NCBI GenBank assembly: GCA_019510305.1
Contig: JAEKKN010000019.1
Span: forward strand, 1 to 64,000
Length of the DNA stretch: 64,000 nucleotides
Direction of reading: 5' to 3'
DNA from: Microbacterium sp.
Lineage (GTDB): Bacteria > Actinomycetota > Actinomycetes > Actinomycetales > Microbacteriaceae
The notes beneath the pieces were generated by a model. That model was not told where the DNA came from, did no database searches, and saw only the letters and a program-made list of their open reading frames with translations. The position numbers and the translations under genes are program-made. Below are positions 18,076 to 27,110 of this stretch, in pieces (within the stretch, counting starts at the first letter, position 1; each line of letters starts with the position of its first letter).

Positions 18076-19367
18076 CAGTGCCCGGCGGCCTTCGCTTCGA
18101 GCAGCATCCGCTCGCGATCGTTGCCCGCCAGCGCAGCCGCCGTCGCGAACTCGCTGCGCGCCTCCTCGATCCTGCCGAGCCTCAGCAGCAGTTCCCCCCG
18201 GGTCGCCGGCAGCAGGTGATAGCCCCGCAGCGCTCCCGAGGCGCTCAGCGCGTCGATGATCAGGAGGGCGGATGCCGGTCCCGTCGCCATCGCGACGGCC
18301 GCCGCCCGGTTCAGCTCGACGACGGGTGACGGCGCGATACGCCCCAGCGCTTCATACAACAGCACGATGCGGTCCCAATCGGTCTGCTCCACCGAAGGCG
18401 CGATCGCATGGCATTCGGCGATCGCCGCTTGCAGTCCGAATGCGCTGCGCCCGCCCCCGAGCCCGTCGGCTGTCGCGAGCGCCGCACGTCCGCGGGAGAT
18501 GCGGCTTCGCTCCCAGCGCCGTCGATCCTGGTCGCCGAGCAGCACCGGGTCGCCGTGCGCGTCGAGACGAGCCGGGAACCGAGCCGCCGTCAGCTCCATG
18601 AGAGCCAGCAGGCTGTGCACGTCACGCTCACGAGGCATGAGGGCTGCGAGCACGCGGCACAGCCTGATGGCCTCGATGCTGAGTTCCGGGCGCATCCAGT
18701 CCGAGCCGCTCGACGCCGAGTGACCCTCGTTGAAGATCAGGTACAGGACGCCGAGGATCGCGCCGAGCCGGACCGCATGCTCTTCACGACCAGGCATCTC
18801 GAACGGCACGTGCGCGGCCGCGAGCGTCTTCTTGGCACGCACGATGCGCTGCTGAACCGTCGCGGTGGGCACCAGGAACGCCCTCGCGATCTCCTCGCTC
18901 GACAGGCCGCCGACCACACGCAGCGTCAGCGCTACCTGCGCCTCCCGTGAGAGCACGGGGTGGCACGAGATGAAGATCAGGCGGAGGACGTCGTCGTCGA
19001 CGGCATCCGGGTCCCAGGGCAGGGCATCGGCAGCCTCGTCCTGCTGCCGCTCGAGATCGTGTGCGAGGAGGGCCATGCGCTCATCGAGGCGCTCCCGCCG
19101 CCGCCAACCGTCTATCGCCTTGCGCTTCGCGACGGCCGTGAGCCACGCCGCGCCGTTGCGCGGCACGCCGACGACCGGCCACTGCGCCAGCGCGTCGATC
19201 AGCGACTCCTGCGCGAGGTCCTCGGCAAGCCCGAAGTCTCCGACCAATCGCGTCAGCGTGGCGACGATCTTCGCCGACTCGATGCGCCACACCGCGGCGA
19301 CGGCACGCTCCGCAGCTCCCGTGTCGGGGGCGGAGCGCGCCGTCTCGCTGAGGGGTGAGTCGGTCAT
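18075..19367 (-). CDS. ECF42-type RNA polymerase sigma factor
   Basis: Extracytoplasmic-function sigma factor of 430 residues, much longer than usual ECFs. Sigma region 2 is at about 20-85 (LVGDFGLAEDLAQESLIDAL), region 4 at about 120-175 (GGLSSEEIARAFLVPTATVQQRIVRAKK), followed by a large helical, TPR-like C-terminal extension with NEGHSASSG. That architecture and the gene directly upstream (YciI/DGPF protein, 1 nt apart) identify the ECF42 group, which has no classical anti-sigma factor; the extension is needed for activity in studied members. The ATG at 19367 gives a normal N-terminus; the longer frame runs back into yciI. Confidence 0.93.
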   Translation of the reverse strand: MTDSPLSETARSAPDTGAAERAVAAVWRIESAKIVATLTRLVGDFGLAEDLAQESLIDALAQWPVVGVPRNGAAWLTAVAKRKAIDGWRRRERLDERMALLAHDLERQQDEAADALPWDPDAVDDDVLRLIFISCHPVLSREAQVALTLRVVGGLSSEEIARAFLVPTATVQQRIVRAKKTLAAAHVPFEMPGREEHAVRLGAILGVLYLIFNEGHSASSGSDWMRPELSIEAIRLCRVLAALMPRERDVHSLLALMELTAARFPARLDAHGDPVLLGDQDRRRWERSRISRGRAALATADGLGGGRSAFGLQAAIAECHAIAPSVEQTDWDRIVLLYEALGRIAPSPVVELNRAAAVAMATGPASALLIIDALSASGALRGYHLLPATRGELLLRLGRIEEARSEFATAAALAGNDRERMLLEAKAAGH

Positions 19368-19368
19368 C

Positions 19369-19794
19369 TCACTGCTGGGCGCGTTGCGCCTGCTCCTCGC
19401 GCCAGCCGGCTTCCTTCTCGATCCACTCGTTGTCGGCCGGGAAGTCCGACGCATCGGTCACCCGACGCACTTCGAGGAAGGACCCCTTCCCGAGCGGTGC
19501 ACGACTCGCCCACTCGGCGGCCTCTTCACGAGAGGACACCTCGATGATCCAGAAGCCGTTGAACAGCTCCTTGGTCTCACCATAAGGGCCGTCGGTGATG
19601 AGGGGCGTCTCGGCGCTGAAGTCGACGACGAAGCCCTCGGCGGCATCCGTCAGTCCCTCGCCTGCGGCGAGGACGCCCGCCTTGATCATGGACTCGTTGT
19701 ACTGGCCCATGGCCTCGATGACCTGCTCGAACGGCATCTCCTTGTAGGCCTCCACAGCCTCGTCGGTCGCGCGCATGATGAGCATGTACTTCAT
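19369..19794 (-). CDS. YciI/DGPF-domain protein, ECF42 partner
   Basis: A 141-residue YCII-related protein with the typical start MKYMLIMRATDEAVEAY and the DGPY motif that gives the DGPF family its name. Such proteins are regularly encoded with ECF42 sigma factors and are usually targets of them; their activity is not established. The ATG at 19794 has an aaggag seven bases upstream. It is the first gene of a two-gene operon with the sigma factor. A matching ECF-type promoter lies at 19841-19870. Confidence 0.92.
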   Translation of the reverse strand: MKYMLIMRATDEAVEAYKEMPFEQVIEAMGQYNESMIKAGVLAAGEGLTDAAEGFVVDFSAETPLITDGPYGETKELFNGFWIIEVSSREEAAEWASRAPLGKGSFLEVRRVTDASDFPADNEWIEKEAGWREEQAQRAQQ

Positions 19795-19840
19795 GATGAT
19801 CTCCTTGATCGGTGGGCCGTGTCTCGACCCTCTCATTGAA

Positions 19841-19870
19841 GACGTCGAACGGGAATGCCGCCGATCGACA
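19841..19870 (-). promoter_or_regulatory. Candidate ECF42 autoregulatory promoter
   Basis: On the minus strand TGTCGA (19865-19870) is followed after 17 nt by CGACGTC (19841-19847), resembling the TGTCGA / CGAC-type promoters reported for ECF42 operons. It lies about 50 nt before the yciI start, so the sigma factor probably controls its own operon. Confidence 0.55.
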
Positions 19871-19911
19871 TCCGCTCGAAAAACTTCTCGGAATTCTCTT
19901 GCACCCCGCTC

Positions 19912-19917
19912 TAGACT
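19912..19917 (+). promoter_or_regulatory. -10 element TAGACT, leaderless promoter
   Basis: TAGACT is followed by cgcggg and the GTG start at 19924; no ribosome site. Confidence 0.6.
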
Positions 19918-19923
19918 CGCGGG

Positions 19924-20598
19924 GTGACCGCGGCTGAACTCGTCGACAGCATCCGCCTCGCCCTGCGCGATGCCGCCGATCCGGCCCTGGCACCCGGGCA
20001 GCAGGCCTACATGAAGTCCGCGATGCCGTACCTCGGGGTGACGCTGCCCCTCACCCGCCGTCTGACGAAGCAGGCTGCGCGCGAGGTCGACGACCCGGAG
20101 CAGCTGCGGCACGCCGCGACGCTGCTCTGGCGTGAGGCAACTCACCGGGAGGAGCGCTACGCCGCGACCACGCTGCTCGGCTTTCGTGCGCTGAGGGCGC
20201 GGATCGAGATGCTCGACCTGCACGAGGAGATGATCCGCACCGGCGCCTGGTGGGATCATGTCGATGAAGTCGCCGGGCGCATCGCAGAGGTGCTCGACGC
20301 GTACCCGCTCGAGGTCACGCAGTTGATGCTGCGGTGGACCGCCGACGACGACATGTGGATCCGACGTGTCAGCATCATCTCCCAACTGCGCCGGAAGCAC
20401 GCCACCGACCGTCAGCTGCTCACGATCGCCATCGAGTCCAACATCCACGACACCGACTTCTTCATCCGCAAGGCGATCGGCTGGGCGCTGCGCGAATACG
20501 CCAAGTCAGATCCGGAGTGGGTGCGCGCCTTCGTCCGCGCGCACGAGGCGGAGCTCAGCGGTCTGTCGAAACGCGAGGCGCTGAAGCACCTCGCCTGA
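19924..20598 (+). CDS. DNA alkylation repair protein, AlkD-like
   Basis: HEAT-like-repeat DNA glycosylase of 224 residues of the AlkC/AlkD superfamily, which excises alkylated bases. Residues matching the AlkD active cleft are visible: aromatic and acidic residues in GAWWDHVDEVA, arginines in MWIRRVSI and the later tryptophan in FFIRKAIGWALREYAK. This supports an active glycosylase. The GTG start is leaderless-looking. It is divergent from the ECF42 operon, and the TPM-domain gene follows after 53 nt. Confidence 0.92.
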   Translation: MTAAELVDSIRLALRDAADPALAPGQQAYMKSAMPYLGVTLPLTRRLTKQAAREVDDPEQLRHAATLLWREATHREERYAATTLLGFRALRARIEMLDLHEEMIRTGAWWDHVDEVAGRIAEVLDAYPLEVTQLMLRWTADDDMWIRRVSIISQLRRKHATDRQLLTIAIESNIHDTDFFIRKAIGWALREYAKSDPEWVRAFVRAHEAELSGLSKREALKHLA

Positions 20599-20651
20599 AG
20601 AGGCACCCGTGTCATGATGTTCGGGAACCGCATTCCGAGCGAGGGGGCGCG

Positions 20652-22694
20652 ATGAGGAACCGGATGCTGCGAGCAGCGACGACAGCGGGGCTGCTGGCGG
20701 TGCTCGCCGGACTCGCCTGGGGGTCCGCAGCGAGTGCGGACACTCCGCCGTCGCTCGGCCCCGGGTACATCAGCGATCGCTCCGACGTGCTCAGCGACGC
20801 GGACCAGGCGCAGCTCGAACAGCAACTCGACGAACTGGCATCCGCCGACGGCGCTCCTGAGCTCTTCGTCGTCCTCGTGCCCGATTTCGAGAGCCCCGGC
20901 AACGCCCTCGCCTGGGCGGACGACACCGCACTGCGCAACAATCTCGCCCCCGACCAGTATCTTCTCGCGATCGCCACCGACGGCCGCAGCCTTGCCATCT
21001 CGGCCGAGTACGGCGGCGACGGCGTCGAGGCTGGCCCGCTCTCCGAGTCCAGGATCCTCGAGATCGAGGATCGGCTGGGATCCGAGTATCTGTCGGGCGA
21101 CGACTGGGCGGGCGGGATCGGATACGTGGCGGACGAGTTCTCGAAGACCCCCTGGCCGTGGTGGGTATGGGTGCTCGGCGTGGTCGTGCTCGCTCTGATC
21201 GTGTTCGCGGTCACGCGTCTGGTGGTCTTCCTGCGCCGTCGCGCGGCGCTGGCCGCCGAGCTGCGGACACTCGACGGGCAGAAGAAGCGCACGGCGCAAC
21301 GACTCGTCCAAGCCGATGAGGCGGTTCGCACCAGCGAGCAGGAGCTCGGGTTCGTGACCGCGGAGTTCGGCGAAGAGACGACGGCCGAGTTCGCCGACGT
21401 GCTCGCCGAGAACCGAGCGCGCCTGCAGCGAGGATTCCAGATCCTGGAGAAGCTCCAGGACGCCGATGAGGACACGCCCCAGGAGACCCGGTCATGGACC
21501 GATGAGATCCTTCAGCTCTGCGCACAGATCGATGCCGACCTCGACGCGCGCACGCAGAAGATCGCATCGCTGCGTTCTCTTGCCGACGGTGCTGCGGACA
21601 ACCTCGCCCGGCTGAGGTCGGCGCGCGCGGATGCCGCTCTCCTCCAGACGGAAGCCGCCGAACGACTCGCAGTCCTCGCCGCCGCTTTCCCGCCCGCGGA
21701 TCTCGTCGGCATCGCAGACAATGCCGACGAGATCGGAGCGCGGTTGCTGGAGACCGACGCGCAGCTCGACGCCCTGCAGAAGGCCACGGACGGCCGGAGG
21801 CCCCGAGCCGTGACTCAGACCGTGCACGAGATCGAGCGGCTCCTCGCCGAAGCGAAGGACCTGCACGACGCCGTCGCCGCTCAGGCCGACGCCCTCGCCG
21901 CGCGTTCGACGGTGCCGGCCGATGCGGATACGACGGTGCAGGCCGATGCGGATGCGACGGTGCAGGCGGATGCGGGCACCGCATCGCAGCCCGGCGAGTC
22001 GACTGCCGGCGCGACCGCTTCGATCCTGGATCAGGCGACTGCGGCCGTACAGGCGGCGGAGAAGTCGGTGCAGGCGCGTCCAGGCCAGGTGGGTTCGTTC
22101 CTCCTGACGCGACTGAGCTCCGCACAACGGCAACTCGCCCTGGCGCGTGACGCCGCGGGCACCGAGAACGGAGACTTGCACGCGAAGGCCGCACTCACCG
22201 CGGCAGAGCAGGTGCAGTCGCTGGTCGGCGCGCCGATCGCACCCGAGAGCCGTCGATTCGTCAGACCGTCTCGCGCCGCTGCGGACGAGGCCGTCATGTA
22301 CGACTCCGCGGACGCGGGTGAAGCGTCGGAGTGGCGCCGCTCGTACTCCTCGACGGATTCCGACGACGGCATGGCCGGGAAGGCCGCGGTCGGCGGACTC
22401 AGCGGCGGCGCGGTCGGGTTCTTCGGCGGCCTGGGCGTGGCGGCCGACGAACCGGGGGTCATCGTGTTGTTCGTGCTCGGTGGCGCCGTGCTCGGCGCCC
22501 TCTCGGGCGCATTCGGCAACGGGAGCAGCGGCGGGAGCGGAAGCTCCTCGGGGTGGGGCGGATCGTCGCGCTCGTCCGGCGGATGGTCCTATGGTGGAAG
22601 CCGTTCGGGAAGCCGTTCGAGCGGTCGTTCGGGCGGCGGATCGTTCGGCGGTGGAAGCCGGTCATCCGGCCGCTCCGGCGGTCGACGGTTCTAG
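20652..22694 (+). CDS. TPM domain-containing exported membrane protein
   Basis: Membrane-anchored protein of 680 residues. A signal peptide (about 1-33, ending ASA-D) precedes an extracytoplasmic TPM domain at about 38-165 (YISDRSDVLSDADQAQLEQQL...), then a hydrophobic segment at about 172-195. Residues 200-560 are helical and probably coiled coil, broken by a short tandem repeat (about 423-443). Another hydrophobic Gly-rich stretch lies at about 583-625, and the tail is a Ser/Gly/Arg-rich low-complexity region. TPM proteins occur in photosystem repair and bacterial envelope roles; the function here is unknown. ATG at 20652 is the only start giving the signal peptide. Confidence 0.88.
   Translation: MRNRMLRAATTAGLLAVLAGLAWGSAASADTPPSLGPGYISDRSDVLSDADQAQLEQQLDELASADGAPELFVVLVPDFESPGNALAWADDTALRNNLAPDQYLLAIATDGRSLAISAEYGGDGVEAGPLSESRILEIEDRLGSEYLSGDDWAGGIGYVADEFSKTPWPWWVWVLGVVVLALIVFAVTRLVVFLRRRAALAAELRTLDGQKKRTAQRLVQADEAVRTSEQELGFVTAEFGEETTAEFADVLAENRARLQRGFQILEKLQDADEDTPQETRSWTDEILQLCAQIDADLDARTQKIASLRSLADGAADNLARLRSARADAALLQTEAAERLAVLAAAFPPADLVGIADNADEIGARLLETDAQLDALQKATDGRRPRAVTQTVHEIERLLAEAKDLHDAVAAQADALAARSTVPADADTTVQADADATVQADAGTASQPGESTAGATASILDQATAAVQAAEKSVQARPGQVGSFLLTRLSSAQRQLALARDAAGTENGDLHAKAALTAAEQVQSLVGAPIAPESRRFVRPSRAAADEAVMYDSADAGEASEWRRSYSSTDSDDGMAGKAAVGGLSGGAVGFFGGLGVAADEPGVIVLFVLGGAVLGALSGAFGNGSSGGSGSSSGWGGSSRSSGGWSYGGSRSGSRSSGRSGGGSFGGGSRSSGRSGGRRF
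21918..21980 (+). repeat. 24-nt tandem repeat inside the TPM gene
   Basis: Two 24-nt units (21918-21941 and 21942-21965) and a partial third encode a repeated ADADxTVQ peptide in the linker of the TPM protein. The copy number is likely variable between strains. Confidence 0.8.
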
Positions 22695-22755
22695 GCCCGG
22701 TCCCCGCGCACGACCGCGAGGCCCGTGTGCGCGCTTCCCTCGTCGAGGGTACGCA

Positions 22756-22785
22756 GAAGGGCGCGGACCGAAGTCCGCGCCCTTC
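22756..22785. terminator. Bidirectional terminator between TPM gene and guaA
   Basis: A perfect 13-bp stem (22756-22768 with 22773-22785, loop cgaa) lies between two convergent genes and can serve both. Confidence 0.85.
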
Positions 22786-22815
22786 GCGCGATTCACCCGA
22801 GCGGGAGCGACCGCA

Positions 22816-24402
22816 TCACTCCCACTCGATCGTCCCCGGCGGCTTGGAGGTCACGTCGAGCACCACGCGGTTGACGTCGCGGACGCCGTTGGTGATGCGG
22901 TTCGAGATCTTCGACAGCACGTCGTAGGGCAGGCGTGTCCAGTCGGCGGTCATGGCGTCTTCGCTGGAGACCGGACGCAGCACGATCGGGTGACCGTACG
23001 TGCGGCCGTCGCCCTGCACGCCCACCGAGCGGACATCGGCGAGCAGCACCACCGGGCACTGCCAGATCTCCTGGTCGAGGCCTGCCTTGGTCAGCTCCTC
23101 GCGGGCGATGGCGTCGGCCTCACGCAGAATCTCGAGACGGTCAGCGGTGACCTCACCGATGATCCGGATGCCGAGACCGGGCCCCGGAAAGGGCTGGCGT
23201 CCGACGATCGCCTCGGGGATGCCGAGCTCGCGGCCGATCGCACGGACCTCGTCCTTGAACAGGGCGCGTAACGGTTCGATCAACTCGAAGTCGAGGTCGT
23301 CGGGCAGCCCGCCCACGTTGTGGTGCGACTTGATGTTCGCGGTGCCCGCACCGCCGCCGGACTCGACCACGTCGGGGTACAGGGTGCCCTGCACGAGAAA
23401 CTTCACGGGAGCTCCGCCGGACGCCTTGGCCTCGGCGACGAGATCGAGCTGCACCTTCTCGAAGGCGCGGATGAACTCTCGCCCGATGATCTTGCGCTTC
23501 TCTTCGGGGTCGGTGACACCGGCGAGGTGGCCGAGGAAGGTGTCAGCCGCGTCGACCGTGATGAGACGGACGCCGGTCGATTCGACGTAGTCCTTCTCGA
23601 CCTGCTCGCGCTCGCCCTTGCGGAGAAGGCCGTGGTCGACGAAGACGGCGGTCAGCTGGTCGCCGATGGCCTTGTGCACGAGAGCCGTCGAGACGGCGGA
23701 GTCGACGCCGCCGGACAGGGCGGAGATGACGCGGGCATCGCCCACCTGCTCGCGGATTCGCTCGATCTGCTCGGCGATCACATTGCCGCTGTTCCAGTCG
23801 GATGCGAGCCCGGCGCCCTTGTGCAGGAAGTTCTCCAGCACGCGCTGGCCGTGGTCTGAGTGCTTCACCTCGGGGTGCCACTGCACGCCGTAGAAGCCGC
23901 GCTCCTCGTTCGCGAACGCGGCGACCTTCGTCGCCTCAGTCGTCGCGAGGACCTCGAAGCCCTCAGGAGCCTTCGCGACCTGGTCGCCATGGCTCATCCA
24001 CACGTTCTGCTCGACCGGCTGCCCGCCGAGCAGCGTTCCGCCGTCGCCGGTGACGACGGCATCCGTCGCGCCGTATTCGCGCAGGCCCGTGTTCGCGACC
24101 TCGCCGCCGAGGGTCTGGGCCATGTACTGGAAGCCGTAGCAGATGCCCAGCGTCGGCACGCCCAGGTCGAAGACCGCGGGGTCCAGGCGCGGGGCGCCCT
24201 CTTCGTAGACCGATGACGGTCCGCCGGAGAGGATGATCGCGACCGGGTTCTTCGCGGCGATCTCCTCGGCTGTCGCGGTGTGCGGCACGATCTCGCTGTA
24301 CACACCCGCTTCGCGGACGCGACGTGCGATCAGCTGCGCGTACTGCGCGCCGAAATCGACGACGAGCGCAGGGCGCTGCTGGGTCTCGGACTGTTCGGTC
24401 AC
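22816..24402 (-). CDS. guaA: GMP synthase (glutamine-hydrolysing)
   Basis: Cytoplasmic enzyme of 528 residues that makes GMP from XMP, glutamine and ATP. The N-terminal class I glutamine amidotransferase has the nucleophile Cys88 in GICYGFQ and the catalytic His/Glu in QWHPE; the PP-loop ATPase motif ALSGGVDS begins the synthetase domain, and the C-terminal dimerisation domain ends with KPPGTIEWE as in other GuaA. The start overlaps the stop of the DUF3817 gene in ATGA, so the two are translationally coupled. Two other genes of this branch, guaB3 and guaB, occur at 48.8 and 56 kb. Confidence 0.98.
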   Translation of the reverse strand: MTEQSETQQRPALVVDFGAQYAQLIARRVREAGVYSEIVPHTATAEEIAAKNPVAIILSGGPSSVYEEGAPRLDPAVFDLGVPTLGICYGFQYMAQTLGGEVANTGLREYGATDAVVTGDGGTLLGGQPVEQNVWMSHGDQVAKAPEGFEVLATTEATKVAAFANEERGFYGVQWHPEVKHSDHGQRVLENFLHKGAGLASDWNSGNVIAEQIERIREQVGDARVISALSGGVDSAVSTALVHKAIGDQLTAVFVDHGLLRKGEREQVEKDYVESTGVRLITVDAADTFLGHLAGVTDPEEKRKIIGREFIRAFEKVQLDLVAEAKASGGAPVKFLVQGTLYPDVVESGGGAGTANIKSHHNVGGLPDDLDFELIEPLRALFKDEVRAIGRELGIPEAIVGRQPFPGPGLGIRIIGEVTADRLEILREADAIAREELTKAGLDQEIWQCPVVLLADVRSVGVQGDGRTYGHPIVLRPVSSEDAMTADWTRLPYDVLSKISNRITNGVRDVNRVVLDVTSKPPGTIEWE

Positions 24403-24869
24403 CGGACACCTTCCGTGGCAGTGGCGGGAGCCTCAGCGGCCTCCCTGGTGGCGAGATAGGCCTTCACTTCGCGGGCGACGATCGCCTCCATGAAGAACGA
24501 CAGCAGCGGCACGACACCGCCGAGGGCGAGCATGATGAAACGCAGGAACGGCCAGCGCATCAGGCTCCACACGCGGAAGCACGCGAACAGGTACACGACG
24601 TAGAACCAGCCGTGCGCGACGAGGATGCCGAGCGACAGGTTGAGTCCGTCGCCGGTCGACACGAGGCCTTCCGGTCCCTGGACGACCTGAGCGAACCAGA
24701 GGAAGCCTCCGGATCCGCCGAGGAAGAGCTCGAGGTGGATCGGCGTGTACTTGAGCACCATCTCGGCGACCAGCAGGAGCAGCATGACTCCGGTGATGAT
24801 CGAGGCGATCTGGTAGAACTTCAGCGCACCGCGGATCGCCGGAAAACTGGCGAATTTCGGTTCGGGCAT
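24399..24869 (-). CDS. DUF3817 domain-containing membrane protein
   Basis: A 156-residue membrane protein with three to four hydrophobic segments: [20 protein letters not shown], then [20 protein letters not shown], and [19 protein letters not shown]. The HGWFYVVY region is characteristic of DUF3817, a family found mainly in actinobacteria and cyanobacteria without known function. It is the first gene of a two-gene operon with guaA (4-nt overlap), and the pair shares a leaderless promoter. Whether it has a role in purine metabolism is not known. Confidence 0.9.
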   Translation of the reverse strand: MPEPKFASFPAIRGALKFYQIASIITGVMLLLLVAEMVLKYTPIHLELFLGGSGGFLWFAQVVQGPEGLVSTGDGLNLSLGILVAHGWFYVVYLFACFRVWSLMRWPFLRFIMLALGGVVPLLSFFMEAIVAREVKAYLATREAAEAPATATEGVR

Positions 24870-24875
24870 GAGTCC

Positions 24876-24881
24876 ATTCTA
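24876..24881 (-). promoter_or_regulatory. -10 element TAGAAT, leaderless promoter for DUF3817-guaA
   Basis: On the minus strand TAGAAT is followed by ggactc and the ATG at 24869. No Shine-Dalgarno is seen. This is one of the best matches to the -10 consensus in the window. Confidence 0.65.
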
Positions 24882-24910
24882 GACGGCCGCGACTCGTGCC
24901 CGATCCGGGG

Positions 24911-25888
24911 TCACGGTGTCGGCGGGCGCGCCACCAGGAGCTCGCCCTCCCCCGTCACGTCGAGCGCGCCGGCCGCATGGGGCACCAGCAGGGTGCTGCC
25001 GCGGGAGCTGCTCTCTCCCTCGATCGAGACCTCGCCGTCATCGACCAGAACGACCGAGAAGCCGCGTTCGACGACGGCGGCGCCCTCCACCGGAATCCGC
25101 TCGAGCCGGAAGTACTCGTCGGCCACCGGAGGGAAGACCGAGCCCCATGCCGGTGCGGCCGCCACCAGCCCCGAGAGCCCGGCGCTCGACCGCGCCCGCC
25201 GGTTCACCGCGGCGAGCGCGGTCTCGAATCCGAGTCCGAGATGACCGAGCGCCGGCCCATCGATCTCGAATCCCTCCCACTCCAGGAGGATCGACAGGTC
25301 CTCCGGTTGCTGCAGCTCGAGCAGCAGGACGCCGGCGCCGATCGCGTGCAGCTCCCCCGGCGGAACCCAGACGACGTCTCCCGCTGCGACGTCGACCTCG
25401 TGCAGAAGGCCGAGAAGGGTCGGGACGTCCTGGCGGGCGACGAGCCCGAGGAGCTCCGTCGCGGCGACGTCCTCTCGGAGGCCGATGTGCACTGTTCCGC
25501 CCTGCAGGATGTACCACGCCTCGGCCTTGCCATGAGCGGCTCCGAGGTGCGTCGCTGCGAAGTCGTCGTGCGGATGCGCGTGCACCGGCAGTCGCTGACC
25601 CGCGTCGAGCAGCTTGACGAGCAGGCGCGTATCGGAGCCCCAGCGGACGACGTGCTCGTCGCCGAGCCAGGTGACCGGGTCCTGGGCGATCGCGTCGCGC
25701 AGCAGCCGTCCGTCCCGCAACCGGGAGAGACCGAGCAGCGGCTCGCCGCGGACCGTGGTCGCGGACGCGATCCAGTCCTCTGGCTCACGGGTCGCCGACG
25801 TCCCCTCGCCGCGGAAGGCGCTGATGCGAGCACCACCACGGTAGAAGCGCTCCGCGGGGCGGTTCGAACCGAGACGCACGGGTTTCAT
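24911..25888 (-). CDS. manA: Class I mannose-6-phosphate isomerase-like protein
   Basis: Cupin-fold type I phosphomannose isomerase relative of 325 residues, expected to interconvert an aldose phosphate and a ketose phosphate using zinc. Putative ligands are His103/His105 in VHAHPHDD, Glu123 in KAEAWYIL and the His in GELHAIG. It is shorter than E. coli ManA and belongs to the firmicute/actinobacterial type. It is the last gene of a six-gene sugar operon, starting in the ATGA that ends the kinase gene. Its true substrate may not be mannose 6-phosphate; the neighbours suggest it feeds a ketose phosphate to the kinase and aldolase. Confidence 0.85.
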   Translation of the reverse strand: MKPVRLGSNRPAERFYRGGARISAFRGEGTSATREPEDWIASATTVRGEPLLGLSRLRDGRLLRDAIAQDPVTWLGDEHVVRWGSDTRLLVKLLDAGQRLPVHAHPHDDFAATHLGAAHGKAEAWYILQGGTVHIGLREDVAATELLGLVARQDVPTLLGLLHEVDVAAGDVVWVPPGELHAIGAGVLLLELQQPEDLSILLEWEGFEIDGPALGHLGLGFETALAAVNRRARSSAGLSGLVAAAPAWGSVFPPVADEYFRLERIPVEGAAVVERGFSVVLVDDGEVSIEGESSSRGSTLLVPHAAGALDVTGEGELLVARPPTP

Positions 25889-27081
25889 GCTCGCTCCGCG
25901 GAGCGCGCGACGCCGGCGAGGAAGCCGCCGACGAAGGTGTCGCCGAGGCCGACCGTGGTCGGCCTCGGAACGTCGAGTGAGAACGCCGCGATGCCGACGG
26001 CGCCCGCAAGCGCGCTCCCGACGGCGGCGACGACGGCTTCACCACCATCGTGTCGCCGCATCGTCGCCGTGTCGTCGACGTCTGCGAGACGGAGGGCGTC
26101 GCCGACGCGATAGCGGGTCGCCGCCACACGAACGGCGCTCTCGAGCGCAGCGCTGTGACGTGCGGCATCCGGTCCGACGGCGATCGCCCAATAGCGCGTG
26201 TGCACGACAAGTGCACGGGCGGGGATGATCGTGTGCGCCTCTCGCAGGGCGCGGATGACGTCGTCCGCGTCGAGGAGGTTCACCGAGCGGCCGAGATACT
26301 CCTGCAGCTCGTCCTCGTTCATGCCGTACACGTCGATCTGCGGCAGCAGATGTGCGCGAACGGTGTCGGCGAAGTCGCGAGCGTAGAAGCCCGCGTCCTC
26401 GTAGTAGACGAGCGCATCGTCGGGCAGGCTCCGCATCGCCCGCTGCAGCTCGGACAGGCGCACCTCGAGGAGGTCATGATCCTGCATCGTATTGAAACCG
26501 GAGACGAGGAAGATCGACGCATCGGCGAGCGACCTCGCAAGATCGGGGGACAGCAGCATCCGCCGATTCGGAGGGTCGTTGGCGAAGATCAGGCGGTTGG
26601 ATGCCGGCGAGAGCACCTCGCCGTCGAGCACCTGCACCCGTGCGCCGACCGGATACTGCACGATGAGGTGCGGATCGAGGGTGTCCTCTTCGGCCGAGGA
26701 GATGTACGAGACCGATGCGGGCAGCAGTCGACGCACGTTGTCGTCGATGCTCACCAGATGCTGAACGCTGGGGATGCCGAGGGCGTCGAGCACGAGTCCT
26801 GCCCGCACCCCCGTGCCCCCGAGCGTGATCCGGTGGACGAAATGCGAGACGAAGGAGTCGATGACCTCTGACGACGTCACGAAACGTTCGGCACCCGCAC
26901 CCGACGCCAGGTAAGCGAGAACCGCCACCAGCAGCGAGCGCTCGTCGGTGATCGGCGCCGTCGTGGTGAGCTCGTGCCGCCGCACACCGTGATCGAGAGC
27001 GAGCCTGTCGATCACCGCCGGATCCCACACCAGCTCGTAGTCGACGGTGCCGCCGAGCCCGAGCACGAAGGTTCTGCCCAC
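25885..27081 (-). CDS. ADP-dependent phosphofructokinase/glucokinase family protein
   Basis: Sugar kinase of about 398 residues in the ADP-dependent gluco/phosphofructokinase family (ribokinase superfamily), a group best known from archaea. Seen are the metal-binding NxxE motif (NEDE near residue 254), the catalytic-Asp motif GLGDTFVGGF near 378, and the substrate-side LGGTGVRAG. The archaeal family phosphorylates glucose or fructose 6-phosphate with ADP; bacterial members are little studied, so both donor and substrate here are inferred. Start: GTG at 27081 has a strong ggaggag nine bases upstream; the ATG at 27102 would place that site inside the gene. It overlaps manA by four bases. Confidence 0.82.
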   Translation of the reverse strand: MGRTFVLGLGGTVDYELVWDPAVIDRLALDHGVRRHELTTTAPITDERSLLVAVLAYLASGAGAERFVTSSEVIDSFVSHFVHRITLGGTGVRAGLVLDALGIPSVQHLVSIDDNVRRLLPASVSYISSAEEDTLDPHLIVQYPVGARVQVLDGEVLSPASNRLIFANDPPNRRMLLSPDLARSLADASIFLVSGFNTMQDHDLLEVRLSELQRAMRSLPDDALVYYEDAGFYARDFADTVRAHLLPQIDVYGMNEDELQEYLGRSVNLLDADDVIRALREAHTIIPARALVVHTRYWAIAVGPDAARHSAALESAVRVAATRYRVGDALRLADVDDTATMRRHDGGEAVVAAVGSALAGAVGIAAFSLDVPRPTTVGLGDTFVGGFLAGVARSAERA

Positions 27082-27110
27082 GTCGCCTCTCTCCTCCCCC
27101 ATGCCCCTGC

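Noticed and set aside
19369..20448. A longer upstream frame for the YciI protein
   Set aside because: The extension is antisense to the AlkD-like gene and crosses the ECF-type promoter; ATG at 19794 has a good ribosome site and the family N-terminus.
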